Shown here: positions 1 through 9,893 of the stretch, piece after piece
How the letters are laid out: each line of letters opens with the position of its first letter
How positions within the stretch are numbered: position 1 is the first letter of the stretch
Source: Lampris incognitus
Lineage: Eukaryota; Chordata; Actinopteri; Lampriformes; Lampridae
Direction: 5' to 3'
NCBI RefSeq assembly: GCF_029633865.1
Contig: NC_079212.1
Coordinates: 88,308,986 to 88,372,985, forward strand
Length of the DNA: 64,000 bases
The notes under the pieces: model-generated
Seen by the model: only the letters and a program-made list of their open reading frames with translations
What the model was told of the DNA's origin: nothing
Databases searched by the model: none
Program-made: the position numbers and the translations under genes

Positions 1-441
1 TCTTCATTCATCAGCCCCTCAAAGAACTCCTTCCACCTTCTCAGCACACTCTCCTCACTTGTCAGCACATTTCCATCTCTATCCCTGATCACCCTAACTT
101 GCTGCATATCCTTTGCAGCTCGGTCCCTCTGTCTAGCCAATCGGTACAAGTCCTTTTCTCCTTCCTTTGTGTCTAACCTGTCATACAACTCACCATACGC
201 CTTTTCCTTTGCCACCTCTCTTTTTGCTTTACGCTGTGTCTCCTTGTACTCCTGTCTACTCTCTTCATCTCTCTGACTACCCCACTTCTTTGCCAACCTC
301 TTCCTCTGTATAGTTTCCTGTACTTCCTCACTCCACCACCAGGTCTCCTTGTCTTCCTTCCTCTGTGCTGATGACACACCAAGTACCTTCCTAGCTGTCT
401 TCCTCACTATTTCTGCAGTGGTTGCCCAGCCATCTGCTGTA
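1..441 (-). mobile_element. RTE-clade LINE, 5'-truncated copy running off the window edge
   Basis: The stretch matches, base for base over long runs, the endonuclease-RT linker of the larger RTE copy at 11431-11880. In minus orientation it encodes the same lysine/arginine-rich linker. Similarity stops near 441, so the copy is 5'-truncated there, and its 3' part lies outside the window. The frame is broken. I see no function. Confidence 0.85.
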
Positions 442-1257
442 ATGAAGCCTTGAAATGAGTGAGCTGTTCCACGATTAGTGTAAATGTGGCCGTGGTTCAA
501 GCACAGACAGTGCTCTTTGGGTACTTGTAGAAAGTATAAGGGTAGCATTTGCAGGAATGGGCCCTTGTACATATTGCCGTTGTGTTTGTATGCATGCTAA
601 TATGTGTAGCTGTTAAAGGCTAGTATTAATAAAAACTATTATGGCAGCAGCCTGGGTAACCTCACATTCCACGTGAAGTCACAGCAACCACCTGCAGACA
701 TGCTGCGCCCCATCTTGTAACAATCAGCCTAACTTAACTAGGTGTACAAAATGGTGCGAGGTGAAGTTGCCTATTGGTATCCATTGTGTTACTGTAGTGT
801 TGAATGTGTGAACAAATAGGCTGACTGCATGTTCAAAACTCTCAGACCACCAACATCATCCATCTCTGGAACTGTCACTGAATGTATGCCGTTTCTGAAA
901 GACATGAGTGATGTCTTGCAGTGTATCGGTGACATTACGTCTTACTTGCGAAGAGGAGCTCGCGGTTTGTGTGGTTGAATGAACTGTGCCAGGAAAAAGA
1001 ACAAATCAAAGTAGTGTAACGCCGCCGCTATATCGCAAGACATGCCCGGTAAACCAGGGCAAAATGGACGGAAGTGAAGAGTGAAACTGAAATGCTGTGT
1101 ATATAGACAAAGTGTATGTATATTGTTGTAACATGTATATTGGTAATCTAAGGATGTACTTTTTTTTTACTGTCTCCATCTTTTACATCTTATTAAAAAA
1201 CCATCAACTTCCAGGTCTTCTGAAATTTCCTGTACTTCTTCAAGAATTGTTGTGACT
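442..1257. other. Intergenic DNA, no gene seen
   Basis: AT-rich unique-looking sequence with short T and A runs. There is no long open frame, tRNA box or recognisable repeat. Confidence 0.5.
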
Positions 1258-1384
1258 TTATTCCATCCATCCATTATGCAAACCGCTCGGGGTGGCGGGG
1301 ATGCTGGAGCCTATCCCGGCAATCATTGGGCGGGCAGACGGGGAGACACCCTGGACAGGCCGCCAGGCCATCACAGGGAATACG
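1258..1384 (-). repeat. 3' fragment of a tRNA-derived SINE (V-SINE/Mermaid-like)
   Basis: It holds the (ATCC)n tail followed by the block containing 'gatgctggagcctatccc' and 'gccaggccatcacaggg'. The same block recurs at 20788, 36031, 40360, 43453, 50705 and 56648. The tRNA-like head is missing. Confidence 0.75.
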
Positions 1385-2059
1385 TTTCAGTTTCAGTTTT
1401 CTGCACTTCTGCACAGAAGATGCCTGTTCCCTGCTAAATTTCTTTTCCGGCTCACCAGATTAGATATCAAGCCTGGTGCCTTGTATGTGCCGACCCACTT
1501 AGCATAGATGGAAGGTGTTCTCGGGTCCTGACCTTTGAACTACATCCCCTTCACTTCTCTGAATGGTGTAAGAACCAGGATGGGTTGTGAGGAAACCCTG
1601 TGAAGAAACCGGATGTGGAGGAGCCATTTTTAAACAATATTCCCATTCTTATGTATCCCGGGAACGATGACGGACCAACCCCATAAAAACCCCACTTTCA
1701 TAGATTCACATCTGGTTTAACGCCCAACCCAGCGACAGACGTCTGCTGGGGGCCCTCAGCAGCTTTACTGGGATTCAAACTGGGGGGGGGGGGGTTAGTG
1801 GCCGTTTTCAGTTTGGTGACTTTGTTGTCCTTCATAATGACATCAGGTTACTGCTGGGCTTAGGTTTGTTCACTTTGGATAGCCACAGCCCACACAAGTC
1901 CGATAGGCGTGTGCATACACTGTACCCTTCTTGCTCGACTTCCCGAGCAGGCCTTTAGTGACGGACTAGAGATATTTATTTACCGGTATTTATTTTTCCC
2001 TTCGTCAAAGAGAGCACGACGCCGCACAAGCCAAACGCCACACGACGCAGCACCGTGCA
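1385..2059. other. Intergenic DNA upstream of RFT1
   Basis: No gene seen. It includes a G homopolymer of about 13 nt near 1782 and otherwise unremarkable sequence. Confidence 0.45.
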
Positions 2060-2366
2060 GAGTCCTACGCCCCCCTGGCGGCGGAGACGTGACGTGACGC
2101 GACCCGACGTCATCACGTTACGTCTCATTTTGACGGCATGTACGGAAGTGAAACGGGAAGCTGCGGCGTCAGTCCGGCGTGCCCACTGGGGGAGGCGGGA
2201 GCCGCGGTTTGAAAGCAGTCGCCCCCCGGGTTGGGTTTCTACAGAATGGCGGTTTCGTATCTGTCGCGTTTGCCCTGAGATTATATCCCCTTCTCTTGGG
2301 GGGGAGAAGACGTCCAGCGGGGCTGTTGCTGGGCAGAAAACTCACCCCGTCGGCGAGAACTTCAAA
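2060..2366 (+). promoter_or_regulatory. Probable RFT1 promoter / 5'UTR
   Basis: CpG-rich DNA directly before the RFT1 start codon. It holds a CRE-like 'cgacgtcat' at 2105-2113 and an ETS/GABP-type 'acggaagtg' at 2142-2150. There is no TATA box, which fits a housekeeping promoter. The transcription start is not visible from sequence. Confidence 0.5.
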
Positions 2367-5300
2367 ATGAGCTCCCGGGACGCGCTGAAGAGCGCGTCTG
2401 CTCTGGCGTCTTATAACGTCCTGCTGCAGGTGTGTAGCGCCGCTTAGCGTTATAACGCGCCGAGTTTCAGCTTGGTTACTGTTTGTCTTGAACGGTCGCC
2501 GCCGTTGTCTGAAGTGGGTCTTCCTCGTCGCTTGTTGCAGGTGGTGTTCCGTGTGCTGACCTTCCTGCTCAACGCTTTTACGCTGCGCTTCGTGTCCAAG
2601 GAGCTGATCGGGGTGGTTAATGTCAGGTAAGGCTGACGGCCCGCTGTCCTTGGACCGGAGCTGCGGAAGCCCGGTGCCGCACAGGAGAGTTCTCCCCGAC
2701 ACCCTTCTCCAGTGGTTGTAACCCGTGTGTGTGTGTGTGTGTGCGCGCGCGTGTTGTGTATCAGTGGCGCCCCCAAGGGGTGGCCAGGGGTGGCCACGAC
2801 CACCCTGATACTATCCCTGCCCCCCCCCCCCCAACCACGAGTCGCATAATTATGCAGAATATGCTTCTGGTTATGCAGACTATGCTTCTGACTATGCAGA
2901 CTATGCTTCTGGTTATGTAGATTATGCTTCTGGTTATGCAGACTATGCCTCTGGTTATGTAGACTATGCTTCTGACTATGCAGACTATGCTTCTGACTAT
3001 GCAGACTATGCTTCTGGTTATGTAGATTATGCTTCTGGTTATGCAGACTATGCCTCTGGTTATGTAGACTATGCTTCTGACTATGCAGACTATGCTTCTG
3101 ACTATGCAGACTATGCTTCTGGTTATGCAGACTATGCTTCTGGTTATGCAGACTATGCTTCTGACTATGCAGACTATGCTTCTGGTTATGCAGACTATGC
3201 TTCTGGTTATGCAGACTATGCTTCTGACTATGCAGACTATGCTTCTGACTATGCAGACTATGCTTCTGGTTATGCAGACTATGCTTCTGATTATGCAGAC
3301 TATGCTTCTGGTTATGCAGACTATGCTTCTGACTATGCAGACTATGCTTCTGACTATGCAGACTATGCTTCTGGTTATGCAGACTATGCTTCTGACTATG
3401 CAGACTATGCTTCTGTCTGGTATTTTACATTAGGTGCAGCCAGCCGCTTTTGACCGTCCATCACTGCATCGCACATATACAATATAACAATGAATCGTCT
3501 TAATGCGTCACAATATATACATAACACATTAAAACAGAATTGTTGCGGAACTCAGAATGTGAACTGTACCGGTATTAGTCTATGCACATCAGATATTTAG
3601 TGACATTAACTGTAAAAATAAAATAAAATAAGAAACCAAAGTATTTCAGTGTATGATTCCTTAACTCTCATCTTGACAGTTTTCAACCAGCCTGTACCGT
3701 ATAACTACAACGGCATAATAGAATTCCTGAAATTCAGTCATGGCTTTTGGTTTTGGTGTGCCACCCCAAGATTTTCGGGGGCCCCGTTTGGCCACCCCTG
3801 TGAAACATTTCTGGGGGCGCCACTGTTGTGTATACTCTTACAGGCTGACACTGCTGTACTCCACGCTGGTCTTCCTATCCAGAGAAGCATTCCGGAGGGC
3901 TTGTCTGAGCGGGGGCTCCGGTGCAGGCCGTAACTGGAGACAGGTGATCAACCTGCTGTGGTTGACGTGAGTTGGATCGTTGCGGAAGAGATTTACAAGC
4001 GTTTCACTCGACGCTTAACATCCACTTGAGGCTCCGCATAGTTTTACTGTAAGGTGACTTTCCATCTCTTAGGTTACCGCTCGGCGTGTTATGGGCACTC
4101 CTATTGGTCTGCGTGTGGCTGTGGCTCCTGGAGGCCCCGGATGCCCAGATTATCCCGCACTACGGTCCCGCTGTGGGAATCTTTGCCTTGGCTGCAGTGC
4201 AGGAGCTGCTGGCTGAACCTCTCTGGGTCCTGGCCCAAGCCCACATGTTTGTCAGATTGAAAGTGGTAGCTGAGAGCTTAGCAATGGTTGCTAAGTGCCT
4301 TCTAACTGTGGTCATGGTGGTGTCTGCTCCTGACTGGGGCCTGTACATCTTCTCGGCCGCTCAGGTAAGGAGTGACCCAAAGTGCTCGACACTATCGCTC
4401 TCAATTTTTCTTGCCTATATTTTGATTGTAAGCAATTTTTAACAATACTATCCTGTTCCGTGAAGCACTTTGTAACCTTGTTTAGAAAAGTGCTATGAAA
4501 TAAAGTTTATTATTATTGTAATTCAAAGGCATGGTCTCTTTTAGTTTGTGTACACAGGGTTCTTGGTGCTCTGCTATGTTGTCTTCTTCTGTCGTTTCCT
4601 GGGATCTGAAGACGCCAACCAGAAGTGCTTCCCCCTGCGAGGTGTTGGAGAGCTGCTGCCCCACAGAGCTGACCAAGAGGTAGTATTACTTAAACCTCCT
4701 TAACTCAAACTGAACCTCTGAGCGACACTGCACTGTGCATTTATTACCGCTGGCAAGTCAGAACCATACTGTATACTAAAGCTGTAATATTTGGCTTTTT
4801 ACAAATCTGCAGTATTCTGTATAACTGCAACTCCAAAAGCCCTTTATTCAAAGGCTTACAGTCCATTAAATTACATGGTATATTTGGGTCTCAATATTTT
4901 TTGCTGTGTACAAAAATAAACAAAAAAAGGATCACAGAAAGACAGTAAGGCTAATGACCGCCGTACCTTTGCAAAACCTGCAGTCTTCAAGCCAAAATTG
5001 TCAAGTCTTTTTTTGAAATTATATCCTGTGTGCTGTGTTTTCCTATCTCCAAAGCTGAAGCAGGGGTCTCCTAGTTACAATTACTCCTTAAGAAATACAG
5101 CATCGTTGTGCTATGCTTCATGTCCCCTGTACTTCTGAGAGATACCTGGTATATGATCTTGGTTTTTTTTTTCAGCCATGGACTGACTGGACACTGACCA
5201 AGCTGACGTGGAGCTTCTTTAAGCAGTCCTTCCTGAAACAGATTCTGACGGAAGGTGAGCGCTATGTCATGACCTTCCTGAACGTCCTCAGCTTTGGGGA

Positions 5301-7194
5301 CCAGGGCGTTTATGACATTGTCAACAACCTGGGCTCCACGGTGGCACGTTTCCTCTTCCTGCCCATCGAGGAAAGCTTCTATGTCTTCTTTGCCAAAGTT
5401 CTGGAGAGAGGGCGCGATGTCAGGAACCAGAAACAGGTCTGAATCAGAAATGGAAATTTAATAGCTTCTTTGCCATTGGCTTACTGGGGGTCACATTGTC
5501 TGACTTGATTCTCCATGCGGATTTGCCAACAGGAGGAAGTTGCTATTGCAGCAGAGGTCCTGGAGTGTCTGCTGAAATTGGTACTCGTGATTGGCCTGAT
5601 TGTCACAGTGTTTGGTTATGCCTACTCCCACCTGGCTCTGGACATCTACGGTGGCTCTCTTCTGAGCACCGGGACTGGTTAGTCAGCTGTGGACTTATCA
5701 AATCACAGAAGGCGCAGTAATATTAAACTGGTTCTTTTTGGTGTGTCTAGTCATATATCTTTGGTGTAATTGTACCTTTGATATATTTGTGTCTTTGGTG
5801 TATGTGTCACATGGTGTATTTAAATTTTGTTGAAGGGCCTACGTTGTTGCGATGCTACAGTGCCTATGTCCTCTTGCTGGCTGTCAATGGTGTGACAGAG
5901 TGCTTTGTGTTTGCCGCCATGAGTCAAGAGGAAGTAGACCGGTAAGGATACACAAACGCCCCACACAATACACATACATACATCATTTTTCATTAACATA
6001 CCATGTTTTGTCTGTCAGTTAACTGAGTTTCTTTTCTGCCCTGTGGTTAGATATAACCTGGTGATGCTGGGTCTGTCCGTGTCTTTCCTGGTCCTGTCCT
6101 ACATGCTGACATGGTGGGCTGGGGGTGTCGGTTTCATACTGGCCAACTGTCTCAACATGGGCCTCCGCATCCTGCACAGTCTCTTCTACATACGGCGCTA
6201 CTTCCATTCCAGTCCATGGAAGCCCCTGCGAGGCCTGTTGCCCTCCCGAGTCCTGCTGCTGGTACTCGTCCTCAGTGCGGTGGTCACGGCATTCTCTGAG
6301 GTAGCGACTAAACATGACTCGTTTTACATTTGTGTGTTTTTCTGAACAGCAACAGTCATCCCACAGTAAGGACACAGTTTAATTATTATTCAAATTGAAG
6401 CAGGACTTTTTTTTTTTTGGGGGGGGGGGATTATTTTTCCCCTTTCACTCCCCAATTGTATCTGGCCAATTACCCCACTCTTCCAAGCCATCCCTTCTGT
6501 CAATCCGGGGAGGGCTGCAGACTACCACATGCCTCCTCCCATACATGTGGAGTCACCAGCCGCTTCTTTTCACCTGACAGTGAGGAGTTTCACCAGGGCG
6601 ATGTAGCATGTGGGAGGATCACGCTATTCTCCCCAGTTCCCCCTCCCCGCTGAACAGGTGCCCCGACCGACCAGAGGAGGCGCTAGTGCAGCGACCAGGA
6701 CACATACCCACGTCTGGCTTCCCACCCGCAGACACGGCCAATTGTTTCTGTAGGGACGTCCGACCAAGGTAACACGGGGATTCAGTCCGGTGATCCCCGT
6801 GTTGGTAGGCAACGGAATAGATCGCCACGCCACCCGGACGCCCGAAGCAGGACTTTTCAAACAAAAATACACATTTCGAACACGAGACAAACAAATAGAC
6901 GCGGTGTGTTGTGTTGTGTTCGCACAGTGCAATGTGAGCAACCTTTTTTGAAAACTTCTTATGTTGTTTCGAGTGTACTGCCCGCATTTTTGTCTGGTTT
7001 TTTTATGTCAGTTTATTCTCTGGTTTCAGGGTATGTTGTGCTGTGACAGTGGCTGGATGCTGAAACTGGTCCACATCTGCGTTGGAGGCGTGTGCCTGCT
7101 GAGTGTGCTTGTAACAGTTCTCCTCACAGAGACTCAGCTCGTTCAGTTTGTGAGGACTCAGCTCTTGCCCCATTACAGAAAGAAGCACACGTGA
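2367..7194 (+). CDS. rft1: RFT1 homolog, ER multi-pass protein of N-glycan precursor assembly
   Basis: Ten coding exons join in frame: 2367-2429, 2541-2626, 3844-3966, 4073-4364, 4545-4679, 5176-5436, 5533-5677, 5836-5941, 6051-6300, 7030-7194. Every intron has GT-AG ends. They total 1626 bp, or 541 residues, the length I recall for human RFT1. The protein is strongly hydrophobic with about a dozen likely membrane segments. A highly conserved stretch in exon 6 holds '[16 protein letters not shown]' and '[14 protein letters not shown]'; exon 8 has 'NGVTECF'. RFT1 belongs to the MOP-like flippase superfamily and is needed for Man5GlcNAc2-PP-dolichol use in the ER; whether it is itself the flippase is disputed. 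The start is the ATG after a CpG-rich leader and gives the conserved 'LASYNVLLQ' N-terminus. Intron 2 carries a hAT element and intron 9 a SINE. I found no canonical AATAAA close after the stop. Confidence 0.96.
2857..3418 (+). repeat. 21-bp minisatellite, about 27 copies
   Basis: Tandem units of 21 bp made from the words 'tatgcagactatgcttctg' plus 'gt' or 'ac'. The two variants alternate irregularly, and a few units read 'tgtag' or 'tgcct'. Because 21 is a multiple of 3, one plus frame stays open as a heptapeptide repeat ([14 protein letters not shown]). There are no spacers, so it is not a CRISPR array. Confidence 0.95.
3419..3780. other. Non-repetitive interior of the hAT element
   Basis: AT-rich internal sequence between the minisatellite and the right terminal region. 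No coding potential is seen. Confidence 0.5.
6411..6843 (-). mobile_element. tRNA-derived SINE (family A) in RFT1 intron 9
   Basis: On the minus strand the element opens with a tRNA-like head and closes with a G-rich tail. A 14-bp duplication 'gaagcaggactttt' flanks it at 6397-6410 and 6844-6857. The same ~430-bp family recurs at 7537, 26340, 33636, 35243, 37020, 38839 and 39655. Confidence 0.9.
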
Positions 7195-7536
7195 ATCTCT
7201 CTGGACCCGAGCAGACTGAGCTGGACGCCACAACCTTCCCCTGCATCTCACATGGCGTGGCTAGACACTGGCAGCTGGCTGTTGTGTTGACAGCAGCCGG
7301 TTGTTGTGTTGACAGCAGCTGGTTGTGTCTCAAATCCACAAGAGGACAATGATGTTAGGAAGATCTCTTGCCCATTTGTGGATGTACAGTGCCTTGCAAA
7401 AGTGTTCGGCCCCCCTTGAGAGTCATCACTAACTTCTGGATTCTAAAAGATAACACATCTGTTCCAGAACAACATTATTTTTGTGGACCCATAAGCATGT
7501 TCCCAACGCCAAAATAAGTTATGTTTCACTGACATT

Positions 7537-7766
7537 TTTTTTGGGGGGGGGTTACCCCTTCCCCCCGAACAGGCGCCCCAACCGACCAGAGGAGGCGCTA
7601 GTGCGGTGACCACGACACATACCCACATCCGGCTTTCCACCTGCAGACATGGCCAATTGTGCCTGTAGGGACGCCCGACCAAGCCGGAGGTAACACGGGG
7701 ATTCGAACCGGCGATCCCCGTGTTGGTAGGCAATGGAATAGTCTGCCATGCCACCTGGACACTCCA
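7537..7766 (-). mobile_element. Family A SINE fragment nested in the Tc1 left inverted repeat
   Basis: Its tRNA-like head ('gattcgaaccggcgatcc' in plus orientation) and part of the body interrupt the Tc1 inverted repeat. The repeat resumes on both sides when compared with the right end. It was therefore inserted after the Tc1 copy. The 3' half of the SINE is missing. Confidence 0.8.
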
Positions 7767-8015
7767 ATATAGTGCTTGCATAAGTATTGAAGCCCTTGTG
7801 CTCTGAAAGCGCAAACTTTAGACAAATTATTGCTAAAACAAACTCAGGTAAACACAACTGCACATAATTAGTGTGCACCTGTAAGATATTAAAGTAATGG
7901 TCTGGTTTATGGGTATGAAAAGCACTCTGTGTAAAGTCCATTAGCCAGGTGTGAACTCCATCAGAATATGAAGACAAAGGATCATAATACTGAAGTAAGA
8001 GACGAAGTGATTTAA

Positions 8016-8895
8016 ATGCAGAAGGCGGGAAAGGGACACAAAACAATATCCAAGTGTTTGGATGTCCCACGGAACACTGTGGGAGCCATTGTCAGGAAGG
8101 GGAAGCCGTATCACACCACCCAGACGCTTCGTATGACAGGCCGTCCCTCAAAGCTAAATTTACGAGCAAGACGTGGGCTGGTGAGGAAAGCCACAGATGA
8201 TCCTGCAGTCACTTTGGAGGAGCTCCAGAGGTCAGTGGCTGGAAATGAGTCAACCATATCACGCCTGTCCATATATCTGGCCTGTATGGGAGGGTGGCAA
8301 GAAAGAAGCCGTTGCTCAAAACTACGCATTTAAAAGCACGCTTGGAGTTTGCTACCAAGCATGAGAGAGACCCAGTTAGGATGTGGGTAAAGGCTTTCAA
8401 GTCAGATGAGACGAAAGCTGAAAGTTTAGCTTTTTGGCCAAAACTCAAAGCATTATGTATGGCACAAACCTAATGCCCTAAAAAACAGCCCCCCTACAGT
8501 GAAGCATGGTGGCGGCAGCATGTTGCTATGGGGTTGCTTTTTCATCTGCAGGTACTGGGAACCTTGTTCAAACTGAGGGGAGAATGGATGAAGCTAAATA
8601 CAGGGAAATCTTGAAAGAAGACCTGTTGCAGTCTGCTATAAAAACTGAAGCTTGGGAGAAGGTTCACCTTCCTGCAGGACAATGATCCAAAGCACAAGGC
8701 TAAAGCAACAATGGCATGGCTCAGCAACAAAAAGGTGAACGTTTTGGAGTGGCCAAGTCAAAGTCCGGACCTCAACCCCATTTAAGATCTGTGGCACCGA
8801 CTGAAAATCGCAGTCCAGAAGCACCATCCCACCAACCTGCAAGACCTGTACGAGTTCTGCCGAGAAGAATGGGCAAAAATTACTCCAGAAGAATG
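8016..8895 (+). pseudogene. Tc1 transposase, broken
   Basis: The N-terminal frame 8016-8333 encodes a helix-turn-helix region ('KTISKCLDVPRNTVGAIVRK') and a GRPSKL linker typical of Tc1/mariner transposases. The frame is then lost. Later segments keep the catalytic block words '[13 protein letters not shown]' and 'SPDLNPI' in other frames. Immediately after 'NPI', where the family has the catalytic glutamate of the DDE triad, there is a TAA stop at 8784-8786. It cannot encode an active enzyme. Confidence 0.85.
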
Positions 8896-9186
8896 TAAAG
8901 CTTGTACATACTTACCCCAAGAGAATCATGGCTGCTACTGCAGCAAAAGGGTATTCCACAAAGTGTTGGTATGTGGGGGTTGAATACTTAATGCAAGCAC
9001 TATATTTTGGTTTTTATTCTATTAACAAAAAGTCAGTGAAACGTAACTTATTTTGGCTTTGGGAACGTGCTGTTAGAGCTTATGGGCTCACAAAATAATA
9101 CTGTTCAGGAACAGATGTGTGAGTATCTCTTCTAATCCAGAAGTTAGCGATGACTGTCAAGGGGGTTGAATACTTTTGCAAGGCTG

Positions 9187-9873
9187 TGTGTGTGTGTGTG
9201 AGAGAGAGAGAGAGGATGTGTGTGAGGATGTGCTATGAATGTGTTGAAATACGACCAATGGAACATGGAGGTATGAAGAAGAAATGGCATAATTCCTGAA
9301 TTTGTTCTTTTGCTCCTCACACTCTTGAGGATTTTATTCACTGACTTTGGGGAAACGGCTGCTCTCATTACTGATGCTGAATACTGTGTGTAAAATTACA
9401 CAATCTGATGGGGTTTAAGAGGTATTACAATTTGTAACAATGCAAAAATTATCTTTTTTATGAATGTGGTTATGGATATGTAAATAAGAGGTGCAACCAC
9501 ACCAGACTAAAGCTGGTGTGTATGTATTTGTGCTTTAGGTGAAATTTATAGTAAAAAAACAAAAAACTAGAATGCTTTGACTACGAGAACTATTTTTTAT
9601 TTTGCATGTCTGAACAATGTCATGTGAACTGACCAGTAACTCACTATTGTCCACATGGGCTTTACGTCACTGTGAAGGTGGTGCCGGTAGTCCGTAGGCT
9701 GTTTTAGTCAATGGAATTGTACTGCTAAGTGCCACATTTAAACATGCAGCAACTTTACTTTTTATCTTTTAATGGCAAAATGATTTTGAAACGGTTTCAA
9801 GCCGTACTACACCGGGAACATGAACTACTTCAGAAGATGAAAAGATCTCCCTTTTCTTGTGTAAGTTTGCCAT
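9187..9873. other. Spacer with a short (TG)n(AG)n tract
   Basis: A microsatellite at about 9185-9212 is followed by AT-rich DNA with no gene. It may hold the end of the RFT1 transcript, but no clear polyadenylation signal stands out. Confidence 0.4.
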
Positions 9874-9893
9874 TTACTTGTATACGGTGTGTC

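Larger units (their letters stand above)
2762..3825. mobile_element. hAT-type non-autonomous DNA transposon in RFT1 intron 2
   Basis: The ends are inverted: 'cagtggcgcccccaa' at 2762 and 'ctgggggcgccactg' at 3811-3825. An exact 8-bp target-site duplication 'ttgtgtat' flanks it at 2754-2761 and 3826-3833, which is diagnostic of hAT insertion. No transposase is present. Most of the inside is a 21-bp minisatellite. The element ends 18 bp before exon 3 of RFT1. Confidence 0.9.
7387..9186 (+). mobile_element. Tc1-like DNA transposon with IR/DR ends, inactive
   Basis: It lies downstream of RFT1. The long terminal inverted repeats are about 200 bp. Each carries an outer direct repeat ('cagtgccttgcaaaagtgtt' on the left at 7387) and an inner one ('tagtgcttgcataagtatt' near 7775; reverse complement near 8980-9003). 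This is the IR/DR plan of Sleeping Beauty-type Tc1 elements. A TA precedes the left end. The right end runs into a (TG)n tract, so its TA is lost. A family A SINE is inserted in the left inverted repeat. Confidence 0.85.

Noticed and set aside
2169-2702. 177-codon minus frame over the RFT1 promoter and first exons
   Set aside because: It overlaps RFT1 exons on the other strand, has low-complexity composition and resembles no known protein.
2857-3418. CRISPR-like array
   Set aside because: The units are directly adjacent with no spacers, and the DNA is from a vertebrate.
3071-3433. 120-codon frame of MLLTMQT heptads as a gene
   Set aside because: It is a minisatellite inside a transposon in an intron; the frame is open only because the unit is 21 bp.
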